From the NCBI RefSeq assembly GCF_003096595.1, contig NZ_QEKO01000005.1, positions 174,459 to 238,458 on the forward strand: 64,000 bases of DNA, read 5' to 3'. Shown here piece by piece: positions 50,973 through 62,158 of this stretch. Positions within the stretch are counted from its first letter, which is position 1; every line of letters begins with the position of its first letter. The notes under the pieces were generated by a model. The model was not told the origin of the DNA, did not search any database, and saw nothing but the letters and a program-made list of their open reading frames with translations. A program made the translations under genes and the position numbers. Source of the DNA: Pusillimonas noertemannii (GTDB lineage: Bacteria > Pseudomonadota > Gammaproteobacteria > Burkholderiales > Burkholderiaceae_B).

Positions 50973-52277
50973 ATGCCCGAGAAAAAAGGATCGGCAGACG
51001 AAAAAGTGTTGCATTGTTCGTTTTGCAATAAAAGTCAGCACGAGGTGCGCAAGCTGATCGCGGGGCCCTCCGTGTTCATTTGCGACGAGTGCATCGATCT
51101 TTGTACCGACATCATCCTGGAAGAAACCCAGGAAGCCGCGCGCGATGCCATTCGCAACGAGCTGCCCACGCCGCGCGAGATCAAGTCGTTTCTAGACGGC
51201 TACGTCATTGGTCAAGACATACCCAAGCGCAATCTGGCCGTGGCGGTGTACAACCACTACAAGCGCATCCGGTACGGCGAGGTCAAGGGCGACGACGTCG
51301 AGCTGTCCAAGAGCAACATCCTGCTGATCGGGCCCACGGGCTCGGGTAAGACGCTGCTGGCGCAGACCCTTGCACGCATGCTCGACGTGCCTTTCGTCAT
51401 GGCCGACGCTACGACGCTTACCGAAGCCGGCTACGTTGGCGAAGACGTCGAGAACATCGTCCAGAAGCTGCTGCAAAATTGCAACTACGATGTCGAGAAG
51501 GCGCAGCGCGCCATCATCTACATCGACGAGATCGACAAGATCTCCCGCAAGTCCGACAACCCCTCCATTACGCGCGACGTGTCGGGCGAGGGCGTGCAGC
51601 AGGCCCTGCTCAAGCTCATCGAGGGCACGGTGGCCTCGGTGCCGCCGCAGGGCGGACGCAAGCACCCCAACCAGGATTTCGTCCAGGTCGACACCACCAA
51701 CATTCTGTTCATCGTCGGTGGCGCGTTCGACGGCCTTGAAAAGGTCATACGCGACCGCACCGAAAAGTCCGGCATCGGCTTTTCGGCCTCGGTGCGCGCC
51801 AAGACCGAGCGCGGCGTCGGCGAGCTCTTCTCCGAGGTCGAACCCGAAGACCTCATCAAGTTCGGCCTCATCCCCGAACTGGTGGGCCGGCTTCCCGTCG
51901 TGGCCACCCTGCAGGAACTCGACGAAAACACCCTCGTGCGCATCCTTACCGAGCCCAAGAACTCCCTCATCAAGCAGTTTCAGAAACTGTTTGAAATGGA
52001 AGACACCGAGCTCGAGGTCCGTCCCCAGGCGCTCAGCGCCATCGCGCAAAAGGCCATCAAGCGCCGCACGGGCGCGCGGGGCCTGCGCTCCATTGTCGAG
52101 CAGGCGCTGCTGGGCACCATGTACGAACTTCCGTCGCTTGAAAATGTCAAACGGGTGGTACTGGACGAGAACGCCGTGCAGGGCACCGGAACCCCCTTGC
52201 TCATCTATGGCGAAGAGGAATCCACCGACGATCTGTCCGAAAAGCCGGCTGTGCCCAAGCTACAGGGCGCCGCCTGA
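50973..52277 (+). CDS. clpX: ATP-dependent Clp protease ATP-binding subunit ClpX
   Basis: The 434-residue AAA+ unfoldase of ClpXP. An N-terminal four-Cys zinc-binding domain (CSFCNK and CDECIDLC) is followed by Walker A GPTGSGKT, Walker [11 protein letters not shown] and the ClpP-docking loop SGIGFSASV. It follows clpP by 92 bp, so an extra promoter is possible. Confidence 0.97.
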   Translation: MPEKKGSADEKVLHCSFCNKSQHEVRKLIAGPSVFICDECIDLCTDIILEETQEAARDAIRNELPTPREIKSFLDGYVIGQDIPKRNLAVAVYNHYKRIRYGEVKGDDVELSKSNILLIGPTGSGKTLLAQTLARMLDVPFVMADATTLTEAGYVGEDVENIVQKLLQNCNYDVEKAQRAIIYIDEIDKISRKSDNPSITRDVSGEGVQQALLKLIEGTVASVPPQGGRKHPNQDFVQVDTTNILFIVGGAFDGLEKVIRDRTEKSGIGFSASVRAKTERGVGELFSEVEPEDLIKFGLIPELVGRLPVVATLQELDENTLVRILTEPKNSLIKQFQKLFEMEDTELEVRPQALSAIAQKAIKRRTGARGLRSIVEQALLGTMYELPSLENVKRVVLDENAVQGTGTPLLIYGEEESTDDLSEKPAVPKLQGAA

Positions 52278-52326
52278 GCCGTTCTTTGAAATGCCCTTGT
52301 AGTTTGTGGGTTTATCGCTGCGACGA

Positions 52327-52356
52327 CTTGAAATTTCCGCTATCGTCACTACATAT
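52327..52356 (+). promoter_or_regulatory. Candidate heat-shock (RpoH) promoter of lon
   Basis: CTTGAAA (52327-52333) equals the RpoH -35 consensus, and CTACATAT (52349-52356) matches six of the positions of the CCCCATnT -10, with a 15-bp spacer. lon is a known RpoH target in proteobacteria, which supports the call. Confidence 0.55.
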
Positions 52357-52373
52357 ACTCACATGTAGTACTC

Positions 52374-52400
52374 AAAAAGGGGGGCTAGGCTTCCCTTTTT
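52374..52400 (+). terminator. Terminator-like hairpin in the lon leader
   Basis: AAAAAGGG (52374-52381) pairs with CCCTTTTT (52393-52400) around an 11-nt loop and is followed by GTTT. It could end clpX transcripts, but it also lies between the candidate lon promoter and the lon start, so it may act as an attenuator. The stem has only three G:C pairs, so the strength is doubtful. Confidence 0.5.
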
Positions 52401-52433
52401 GTTTCCAACGCAGAGCTTTTTAAGGAAATTACT

Positions 52434-54905
<2,472 letters not shown>

Positions 54906-54912
54906 GCAGCAT

Positions 54913-54940
54913 TTGCCCGGGCCTTGGGCGGCCCGGGCAA
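54913..54940 (+). terminator. Strong hairpin after lon
   Basis: TTGCCCGGGCC (54913-54923, allowing for the first T) and GGCCCGGGCAA (54930-54940) form an 11-bp GC-rich stem with a 6-nt loop, just after the lon stop. The T-rich part after it is weak (CAGCGCTTTCTTG), so it is only a probable terminator. Confidence 0.5.
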
Positions 54941-55017
54941 CAGCGCTTTCTTGTCATGTCCGGTGGGGCCGCTGCGCTATCATAAGGTCTTGCTCCTTGG
55001 GCGTTTCTCGCATCTGT

Positions 55018-55764
55018 ATGGACAAGAACCAGAACCTATCCCAAACCGAACGGGCCGTGCTGGGCCTTCGAGGCCTTATCGTGCAGGGGCAGCTCAAGCC
55101 CGGCCAGCGCGTCATCGAGCAAATGCTGGTCGAGAACTTCGGCGTGTCACGCACGCCTGCGCGCGCGGCCATCCAGCGCATCTGCGAAGAAGGGTTCATT
55201 TCAGAGGTGCCCAGGCGGGGCTACGTCGTGTCGGGCTTCACCGAGCAAGACGTGTTCGACGCCATTGCCATACGGGGCACGCTGGAAGGCATGGCGGCCC
55301 GGATGGCGGCCGAAAAGGGCCCGCCTCCCGGCGTGCTGGCTTCCATGAAGGCCTGCCTGCAGGCCATAGACGAAGCGCTTCAAGAGCGCGACCTGGAAAT
55401 TCGGCAGAACGAATACGCCGGCCTCAACGACAGGCTGCACGAGTTGGTTTGCGAGGCAGCCCAAAGCCCCATGATCACCCGGGCCATGCAGCGGCTTTCC
55501 GCCATTCCGTTTTCGCTCAACAATTCTTTTACCGATGTGCCGCCCTCGGCGGAAGAAAGGGTGGCGGCCATCTTGCGCAGTGCGCAAGAGCAGCACCACA
55601 GCCTGGTCGAAGCCATAGAGCGTGGCGAAGGAACGCGGGCCGAGGCCCTGGCCATCGAGCACTCGCGCTCTACCTGGAAATACCTGACCCTGATGCTGCA
55701 CCTGCGCGGCGAGGTCGAACTGCCCGCCGGGCTCGAGGCGGCGCTGCGCGGACACGGCGCGTAA
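55018..55764 (+). CDS. GntR-family regulator with FCD domain
   Basis: A 248-residue FadR-subfamily repressor. The winged helix covers about residues 8-70 (VLGLRGLIVQGQLKPGQRV, then VENFGVSRTPARAAIQRI), and the FCD ligand-binding domain follows with AGLNDRLHELV and the metal-type His in QEQHHSLVEAIERGEG. The ATG at 55018 gives the family N terminus. It is convergent with the binding-protein and Rieske genes, which it may control together with the second TRAP operon. Confidence 0.9.
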   Translation: MDKNQNLSQTERAVLGLRGLIVQGQLKPGQRVIEQMLVENFGVSRTPARAAIQRICEEGFISEVPRRGYVVSGFTEQDVFDAIAIRGTLEGMAARMAAEKGPPPGVLASMKACLQAIDEALQERDLEIRQNEYAGLNDRLHELVCEAAQSPMITRAMQRLSAIPFSLNNSFTDVPPSAEERVAAILRSAQEQHHSLVEAIERGEGTRAEALAIEHSRSTWKYLTLMLHLRGEVELPAGLEAALRGHGA

Positions 55765-55787
55765 GCGGCCGTGCCCGCGGGCTCGCC

Positions 55788-56945
55788 TTAGGTCATGGGG
55801 CAAGAGGCCGCGTAGGCGTCCTTGCTTTGCTCGAATATCACGCCCTTGTTCGCCAGCGAGGCATGGCCTTCCTGATCCTTCACCACGTCCACCCGATAGA
55901 AGGCAGAGATCGGGAACTGGTTGGTATTGAAGGCGAAATAGCCCCGCACTGATTCGAAGTCGGCTTTCTTGAGCGCTGCCCGGAATTTTTCTTTGTCGCT
56001 CAGGTTGCCGCCGGTCTGGCGCAAGGCGGAGGCGATGAGCCGGGCGGCGTCATACGACTGGGCCGCGTACAGCGAGGGTTCGCGTCCGTACTTCTGCCGG
56101 TAGGCCTGGGCAAACTCTTTGTTGGCCGCGTTGTCCAGGTCGGGCGCGTAGGGCGAGCTGGTTATGGCGCCCAGGGCCGAGTCTTTCAGGGCGGGCAGGG
56201 TGGTGCCGTCGATGGACGAGGTGGATACCATGGGTATTTTCTGCATCAGCCCCGCCTGCTGGTACTGCTTGGTGAAGTTGACGCCCATGCCGCCCGGGTA
56301 GAAGGTGTAGATGGCGTCGGGCTGTTCGGACATGACGGTCGAGATCTCGACCGAGTAGTCGGTCTGGTTGATCTGGCTCAGGGTTTCGTCCACCACCGTG
56401 CCCTGGTAGGTGCGCTTGAATCCCTCGAGCGCGTCCTTGCCTCCCTGGTAGTTGGGGGCCAGAAGGTATACGCGCTTTATGCCCATCCGGTTCATCAGCT
56501 CGCCGGCGGCTTCGTGCAACTGGTCGTTGTTCCACGAAGTAGAGAAAAAATACGGGGAACAGTCGGCGCCGGCAAGCGGCGAGGGACCGGCGTTCGAGCC
56601 CACCAGAAAGGTTTCTTCCGAGGTAATGGGGCGGTGCACCGCCATCATTACGTTGGAAAAGACGACGCCGGTCACGATGTCGACGTTGTCGCGCATCAGG
56701 AGCTGCCGGGCTATCTGCACGCCCTTGTCGGGCTTCATTTCATCGTCGCCCTTGATGACCTCGATCTCGACGCCGCCAAGGCGCCCGCCTTCCTGTTCGA
56801 CCGCCAGCATGAAGCCGTCGTATTGGTCCACGCCCAGTGCCGCGCCGGGCCCCGAGAAAGTGGACAGAAACCCGATCTTTACCGGGGCCGCGGCGGCCGA
56901 TCCGCAGAACAGGGCCGTTAACAGCATCCATCTTGCCTTGCGCAT
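55788..56945 (-). CDS. ABC transporter substrate-binding protein, branched-chain amino acid type
   Basis: A 385-residue periplasmic binding protein of the LivJ type (type I fold). It has a Sec signal peptide (MRKARWMLLTALFCGSAAAA) and KIGFLSTFSGPGAALG at the mature N terminus, and VGSNAGPSPLAG and SLYAAQSYDAARLIASAL further on. In catabolic clusters this family often binds aromatic acids. No ABC permease or ATPase is next to it. The ATG at 56945 is preceded by AGGAG; the frame is open far upstream through the Rieske gene, which is not meaningful. Confidence 0.9.
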   Translation of the reverse strand: MRKARWMLLTALFCGSAAAAPVKIGFLSTFSGPGAALGVDQYDGFMLAVEQEGGRLGGVEIEVIKGDDEMKPDKGVQIARQLLMRDNVDIVTGVVFSNVMMAVHRPITSEETFLVGSNAGPSPLAGADCSPYFFSTSWNNDQLHEAAGELMNRMGIKRVYLLAPNYQGGKDALEGFKRTYQGTVVDETLSQINQTDYSVEISTVMSEQPDAIYTFYPGGMGVNFTKQYQQAGLMQKIPMVSTSSIDGTTLPALKDSALGAITSSPYAPDLDNAANKEFAQAYRQKYGREPSLYAAQSYDAARLIASALRQTGGNLSDKEKFRAALKKADFESVRGYFAFNTNQFPISAFYRVDVVKDQEGHASLANKGVIFEQSKDAYAASCPMT

Positions 56946-56989
56946 GGTGAACTCCTGATGAGGTATGGAAAAGCACGAAAATGCCGTGG

Positions 56990-58024
56990 TCAGGCGTTTT
57001 GGCGTTCTGCCTGGGCGAGCCGGTCGACGGTGCGGCGCATGTGGATGCGTGCGGCATCCGAAACGATGTCGACGAGGTCGCCCTCGCCGGTGGACGAAAG
57101 CATGGCCTGCTGGGCCTCGACGACGGTCTTGTCCTCTTTGAAGGCGGTGTCGATCTCGCGGAACAGGTCTTCGGTGGCTTGCGGCTCGTCTTGGCGGTAT
57201 CCGTTGGCGGCCGACCAGAAATAAAAGCAGGTCGTGTCGGTTTCGGGCGTGAGTCCGTGGAAGATGCGAAGCGAGAAGCCCGGCTGGTCGCGGTTTTCGG
57301 CCGCGTTCTTGCCGCTGTCTATGCCGCCCGTCCATTGCAGCACCGTGCCCGGCGCAATGTATTGGAACTCCATCCAGCGGTCGATGCGCTCGGCCAGGTC
57401 GACCGCCTTGCGGTAGGTGGGCGGCGGGGCGGATTCCATCAGCCAGCGTATGAAGTGCAGGCCGTCGTCGCGGGGCGTGACCTTCATTTGCGCCTCGACG
57501 TGGGCCTTGGGGTTGCCGCCGATGGTGTTCTTGTGCACGAAGGCCAGGTGGGTAAGGTCCATCAGGTTGTCGACCAGCAGCATGTAGTTGGCCTTGACGC
57601 GATAGACCTGATGCTTGTGGGGCCATTTGGCGTGGTCGTTGTGATACGGGTACGAGACGATGCGCGCCGGGTCGGCATTGGCCGGATCGCCCATCCACAC
57701 CCATACGATTTCATCCCGCACCACCACGGGGAAGGACCGTACCCTGGCCTTGGCGGGTATGCGCGCCTGCCCGGGTATGTGCACGCAGGCGCCGTGCTCG
57801 TCGAACACCATGCCGTGGTAGCCGCATTCAAGCCCTTCGGGCACGACCTGGCCCAGGCTGAGCGGAGTGCCGCGGTGACAGCATCTGTCGTGCAATGCGC
57901 CGATTTCGCCAGTTTCGGGATTATTGAAGAAGACCAGGGAAACGCCGCACAGCGTTCTGGGGAAGGGCGCCTGGGTGATTTCGTGTGCCCAGGCTGCCAT
58001 GTACCAGGCATTTTGAATGAACAT
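56990..58024 (-). CDS. Rieske oxygenase, vanillate O-demethylase type
   Basis: A 344-residue oxygenase alpha subunit. The Rieske [2Fe-2S] ligands are Cys48/His50 and Cys67/His70, and the mononuclear iron region at 152-164 has Asn153, Asp156, His159 and His164 in NLMDLTHLAFVH. This is the VanA-like group, which demethylates methoxy-aromatics or hydroxylates related acids. No VanB-type reductase gene is beside it, so electrons must come from elsewhere. A start with AGGAAGC upstream is good. The substrate is not known. Confidence 0.9.
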   Translation of the reverse strand: MFIQNAWYMAAWAHEITQAPFPRTLCGVSLVFFNNPETGEIGALHDRCCHRGTPLSLGQVVPEGLECGYHGMVFDEHGACVHIPGQARIPAKARVRSFPVVVRDEIVWVWMGDPANADPARIVSYPYHNDHAKWPHKHQVYRVKANYMLLVDNLMDLTHLAFVHKNTIGGNPKAHVEAQMKVTPRDDGLHFIRWLMESAPPPTYRKAVDLAERIDRWMEFQYIAPGTVLQWTGGIDSGKNAAENRDQPGFSLRIFHGLTPETDTTCFYFWSAANGYRQDEPQATEDLFREIDTAFKEDKTVVEAQQAMLSSTGEGDLVDIVSDAARIHMRRTVDRLAQAERQNA

Positions 58025-58479
58025 GAGGGCTTCCTCCGTAGGGTTGGGCGTTCACATCGCCTTGTTTATGTATACGCTGAATAGCTTATTTCCATTTTAA
58101 AACGCAAAATATTGGAGTTATCCCCAATTAATGTATACGTTTAGTGAGAAGACCGCCTGAATTTAGCTTGCGGTGAAAGCATCGAGCGGATCCGATCCGG
58201 CCAAGGCATTCGGCAGCGCCTGGACGGCCGCGGTATCGAAAGCAGGGCACAGCCCTCGCCGCCGCAAGGCGGAAATGCTCGGATGCGGCGTGCGTCCCTT
58301 CAAACAATTTTGCAGGGCGGAACTGGTTGCCGGCATTTTCATTGACGCTCCCGCATGCGGTCCTTATCTTGTATTGAACGAACCCCGCTCGCGACGAACC
58401 ACTTGCTGTTTCCATACGGACGTCGCCGCCGGGCACATAAAGAGCGAGCCGCTTGTGCGGCTCCCACATGGAGACAATC
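58025..58479. promoter_or_regulatory. 455-bp divergent region between the Rieske gene and TRAP system 2
   Basis: ATGTATACG occurs twice on the plus strand, at 58068-58076 and 58131-58139, exactly 63 bp apart, inside an AT-rich stretch. GTATAC is palindromic and resembles operators of FCD-type GntR repressors, so these could be sites for the regulator at 55018. A 7-bp hairpin, GAGCCGC (58446-58452) / GCGGCTC (58457-58463), lies just before the dctP Shine-Dalgarno. No gene was found in the rest. Confidence 0.45.
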
Positions 58480-59460
58480 ATGCTCAGGCGTTTACTATTC
58501 CTCGCAGTGGCGTCGGCGGGCATCGCCGCCGCATCGGCCGTCCAGGCCAAGACCCTTACCCTGCTGTCCAGTTGGGACAACAATTACAACGCCGTGCCGG
58601 TGTTCGTCGACAAATTCGTCGAGCGGGTCAAAGACAAAACCAACGGCGATCTCACCATCCAGGTCCGCGGGCCCGAAACCGTTCCGCCCTTCGAGCAGCT
58701 GCAGCCGGTTTCCAGCGGCCTGTTCGACCTGCTTTTCACTCACGGCGCCTATCACCTGGGCGAGACAGGCATGGCCTTCGGCATGGACGCCGTCAAGGAC
58801 GATCCGGCCGCGAGGCGCGCCAGCGGCATCTACGAATTGATCGACAAGCATTACAACGAGCGCAATTTGAAATTGCTGGGCGTGTTCTCCAACGCCTCGG
58901 GCTATCACATCCTGCTCAAGAAACCCATCGGCGCCGATGGGGCGCTGCAGGGCCGCAAGATCCGCGCTTCCAGCACCTATCACGAGATGATCCAGGCGCT
59001 GAACGGCGCCGTGGTCACGCTGCCGGCCAGCGAGATCTTTTCCGCTCTCGAGCGGGGCGTGGTCGACGGCGCGGCCTGGCCTGTGTTCGGCGCCATGGAG
59101 TATCGCTGGTACGAAGTGGCCGACCACATGACGCGCCCCACCTTCGGCGTTACCAACCAGACCATGTTCATCAATCTCGATTCCTGGAACGACCTCAGCC
59201 CCGAACAGCAGCGGGCGCTTGAAGAGGCCGCCAAGGAAATCGAGGTGGAAGGGCGGGCCGAGTTCGAGAAGCTCTGGGCCAAGGAAGACGCCGACATGCA
59301 GAAGGCGGGGCTGGCCATCACCCAGTTCGGTCCCGAGGTGGCGCCCAAGGTCAACACCATGTTTGCCGACGGCGTCTGGAAGCAGGTCGAGCAGCATGCC
59401 GGGGCGGACGGCCAGGCGTTTCATAAGCTGGCCGTTGAGAAAGGCCTGGCCCTGGAATGA
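58480..59460 (+). CDS. TRAP transporter solute-binding protein DctP (second system)
   Basis: A 326-residue periplasmic binding protein. The signal peptide (MLRRLLFLAVASAGIAAASA) is cleaved near VQA, giving KTLTLLSSWDNNYNAVPVFV. The conserved Arg segment is GRKIRASSTYHEMIQAL. It is distantly related to the first DctP of this window and clearly not a duplicate. The ATG at 58480 is favoured by GGAGA upstream over ATGs at 58453 and 58468. Its stop overlaps dctQ. Confidence 0.92.
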   Translation: MLRRLLFLAVASAGIAAASAVQAKTLTLLSSWDNNYNAVPVFVDKFVERVKDKTNGDLTIQVRGPETVPPFEQLQPVSSGLFDLLFTHGAYHLGETGMAFGMDAVKDDPAARRASGIYELIDKHYNERNLKLLGVFSNASGYHILLKKPIGADGALQGRKIRASSTYHEMIQALNGAVVTLPASEIFSALERGVVDGAAWPVFGAMEYRWYEVADHMTRPTFGVTNQTMFINLDSWNDLSPEQQRALEEAAKEIEVEGRAEFEKLWAKEDADMQKAGLAITQFGPEVAPKVNTMFADGVWKQVEQHAGADGQAFHKLAVEKGLALE

Positions 59461-60014
59461 GCGGCGTCTCATCGGGGCCGAGCGGGGCCTGGCGCCTGCT
59501 TTGCTCCCTGGCCCGGGCTCACGATTTTCTGACGCGGCTTACTTTCTGGGTGGCAATGATAGGCGTTGCCTACCTGACCACCGTGCTTGCCTGGGAAGTT
59601 CTGGCGCGCTACGCGCTGCGCCAGCCCACCGGCTGGGCGCCCGACACGGCCGCGCTGGCGTTCGGGCTGGCCACCTTCCTGGCGGCGCCCACGCTCAGCA
59701 AAGAGGGCGGCCACGCCGACATGCGCCTGGTGGTCGATACGCTGCCGGCCTCGGCCGCCGTCTGGCTGCGCCGTTTCACCATGCTGCTGGCCTGCGCCGT
59801 ATGCTGGCTGGCGGCCTGGTTCGGCTATAACGAACTGCTGCGCCTCTTCCAGCGTGGCGTCATGGTCATTGCCGTCACGCCCATGCCCAAATGGTGGCTC
59901 ATGGCGGCCATCGTGTATTCACTGGTCAGCATGGGCCTGTATTTCTTGCGGCATTTCCTGACTTCGTTTTGCGGCACCCCGGCCAGCGCCGGGCGAGGCG
60001 GGGAATTCTCATGA
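59457..60014 (+). CDS. TRAP transporter small permease DctQ (second system)
   Basis: A 185-residue membrane protein with four helices and the signatures VLARYALRQPTGWAPD and SKEGGHADMRLV. Both its ends overlap the neighbouring TRAP genes by 4 bp (ATGA), so DctP, DctQ and DctM are coupled. Confidence 0.9.
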   Translation: MSGVSSGPSGAWRLLCSLARAHDFLTRLTFWVAMIGVAYLTTVLAWEVLARYALRQPTGWAPDTAALAFGLATFLAAPTLSKEGGHADMRLVVDTLPASAAVWLRRFTMLLACAVCWLAAWFGYNELLRLFQRGVMVIAVTPMPKWWLMAAIVYSLVSMGLYFLRHFLTSFCGTPASAGRGGEFS

Positions 60015-61321
60015 TCGAGTGGCAAATATTCATTACCTGCGTCGTGGTGCTGATGCTGGGCCTGTTCGCCACGGGCTTGCCCATATTCCTGGCCTTTCTT
60101 ACCCTGAACCTGGCCGGCCTGTATGCATTGACGGGCAATTTCAAGGGTGTGCTGCTGGTCGTCAATTCCATGTTCGACACCAGCACCAGCATGTCGCTGG
60201 CAGCCATTCCCCTGTTCATATTGCTGGGCGAGATTCTGTTCCGGTCCAGCGCGGTCAACGTGGTGTTCAACGCCGTTGACGCCGTGGTGGGCGCCGTGCG
60301 TGCCCGCCTCTACATCGTCAGCGTCGTGCTCTCCACCGTGTTCGGCGCCTTGTCCGGTTCGGCCATGGCGGTGGCGGCGATGATGGGCTCCTCACTGCTG
60401 CCCGAGATGCTGAACAGGGGCTATAACCGGCGCCTTTCAATGGGCACCATATTGGGTGGCTCCAGCCTGGCGCCCATCATCCCGCCCAGCGTCATGGCCG
60501 TGGTGCTGGGCATACTGGCCGGCGTCTCTATTTCAAACCTGCTGGTGGCGGGCATCGTGCCGGGGCTCATCCTGGGGGCGGTATTTTTCGGCTATGTCGT
60601 ATTGCGGGTCAAGCTCAATCCCTCGCTTGCGCCGCCGTCCACCACCGATGCGCATCTTCCGGCCCAGGTGCGGCTGGGCATGGTGCTGAAGGCGCTGCCT
60701 TTCGTGTTGATCATCGTGGCCATCATGGGCCTGATCATCGCGGGCGTGGCCACGCCCACCGAGGCGGCGGCCGTCGGCTGCGTCGTGGCGCTGATCATCT
60801 GCAGCCTGTTCGCCACGCTGAACCTGGGCAAGCTGGCCGAAGCCCTGCGCTCCACCGCCTGGACGACCTCGATGATCATGATCATCATGGTGTGCTCGGT
60901 CTCGTTCAGCCAGATACTCAACATGAGCGGTGTCACCACCAGCCTGGTGCAATCGGTCATCTCGCTTGACTGGTCGCCGGTGCTGATGTTCGCTCTGCTG
61001 ATGGCCTTGGGCTTCGTGCTGTGCATGTTCGTCGACCAGATCGCTGTCATGATCTTGCTGGTGCCCTTGTACAAGCCCATAATCGCGGGCCTGGGCTTTG
61101 ATCCCCTGTGGTTCTGGGCCATCTTCCTCATCAACGTCTCGGTGGGCAACATCACGCCGCCCTTCGGCTACACGCTGTTCACCTTGCAGGGCGTGGCGCG
61201 CGGCGTGCCCATACAGGAACTTTACCGGGCGGCCTTGCCCTTCATCGTGCTCTATGTGGTGATGATCGCGGTGTTTGCGCTGCTGCCGGGCCTGATCACT
61301 TTTCTGCCGTCGCTGATGTAG
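60011..61321 (+). CDS. TRAP transporter large permease DctM (second system)
   Basis: A 436-residue membrane protein with the DctM features FGALSGSAMAVAAMMGSSLL, IIPPSVMAVVLGILAGVS and the C-terminal VGNITPPFGYTLFTLQGVA. The ATG at 60011 overlapping dctQ is preferred. An SDR gene follows 25 bp later, so the operon continues into catabolic enzymes. Confidence 0.94.
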   Translation: MIEWQIFITCVVVLMLGLFATGLPIFLAFLTLNLAGLYALTGNFKGVLLVVNSMFDTSTSMSLAAIPLFILLGEILFRSSAVNVVFNAVDAVVGAVRARLYIVSVVLSTVFGALSGSAMAVAAMMGSSLLPEMLNRGYNRRLSMGTILGGSSLAPIIPPSVMAVVLGILAGVSISNLLVAGIVPGLILGAVFFGYVVLRVKLNPSLAPPSTTDAHLPAQVRLGMVLKALPFVLIIVAIMGLIIAGVATPTEAAAVGCVVALIICSLFATLNLGKLAEALRSTAWTTSMIMIIMVCSVSFSQILNMSGVTTSLVQSVISLDWSPVLMFALLMALGFVLCMFVDQIAVMILLVPLYKPIIAGLGFDPLWFWAIFLINVSVGNITPPFGYTLFTLQGVARGVPIQELYRAALPFIVLYVVMIAVFALLPGLITFLPSLM

Positions 61322-61346
61322 GCGGCGCGACACACAGGAGCAAGCA

Positions 61347-62126
61347 ATGGATTTGGGTATAGAAGGACGCTCGGCGCTGGTGCTGGGAGGCAGCCAGGGC
61401 CTGGGGCTGGCCTGCGCCAAGGCGCTGGCCGAGGCCGGGGTGCGCGTGGCGATCAATGGCCGCGATGAACAGCGTGCCGGGCAGGCGGCCCACTCGCTGG
61501 GCGGGCAGGCCGTGGCCATTGCCGGCGATGTCTCGGTTCCGGCCGAACGCCAGCGCATCATGCAGCAGGCGCGGCAGCACCTGGGCCCGATCACCATCCT
61601 GGTCACCAATGCGGGCGGGCCGCCGCCCGGCCCGGTCGAGGGCCACGAACGCGACGCCTGGCTCAAGGCGCTTGAAACCAATATGCTGGCCGCGCTTGAT
61701 TTCGCGGTCATGGCGCTGCCCGACATGAAGTCCGACGGTTTCGGGCGCATCGTCAACGTAACTTCGTTCACCGTGCGCGAACCCTACGCCAACATGGGCC
61801 TGGCCACGGGAGTGCGGGCCGGCCTTACCGGCGCCATGTCCAGCTTGGCCCAAGAGGTCGCCGGCCTGGGTATTACGGTCAACAACATACTGCCCGGCCT
61901 CATGGACACCGGCGCGCTCGTGCGGGTCTACGCGGCCCAGTCCAAGCGCGAGGGCATCACGCAGGACGAGGCCAAGGCGCGCATGGCGGTCTCGGTGCCC
62001 ATGGGACGCCTGGGCACGGCCGAAGATTTCGGGCCCGTGTGCGCCTTCTTGTGCTCGAGGCATGCGGGCTACATGACAGGGCAGAACATCACGGTCGATG
62101 GCGGGCTGGTGCGCTCCCTGCTGTAA
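61347..62126 (+). CDS. Atypical short-chain dehydrogenase (degenerate active site)
   Basis: A 259-residue SDR fold protein. The nucleotide motif GGSQGLG is at 14-20, NAGG near 88-91 is kept and Ser140 is in place, but the positions of the catalytic Tyr and Lys hold Ala153 and Arg157. This fits the SDR subgroup described as resembling ketoacyl reductases but lacking the catalytic tetrad. It is embedded between a TRAP transporter and a 3-hydroxyacyl-CoA dehydrogenase gene, so it probably acts on an intermediate of the same route, with or without reductase activity. Confidence 0.85.
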   Translation: MDLGIEGRSALVLGGSQGLGLACAKALAEAGVRVAINGRDEQRAGQAAHSLGGQAVAIAGDVSVPAERQRIMQQARQHLGPITILVTNAGGPPPGPVEGHERDAWLKALETNMLAALDFAVMALPDMKSDGFGRIVNVTSFTVREPYANMGLATGVRAGLTGAMSSLAQEVAGLGITVNNILPGLMDTGALVRVYAAQSKREGITQDEAKARMAVSVPMGRLGTAEDFGPVCAFLCSRHAGYMTGQNITVDGGLVRSLL

Positions 62127-62158
62127 CGCCGGCGGGCCGGGCTATTCGGAGAAAATCC

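Noticed and set aside
55788..57704. A 638-residue fusion of a Rieske-region segment and the binding protein
   Set aside because: The upstream half is an out-of-frame reading of the oxygenase gene; the signal peptide and Shine-Dalgarno at 56945 mark the real start.
58128..58583. Minus-strand open frame across the Rieske/TRAP intergenic region
   Set aside because: It overlaps the start of the dctP gene, has no domain and no plausible initiation site.
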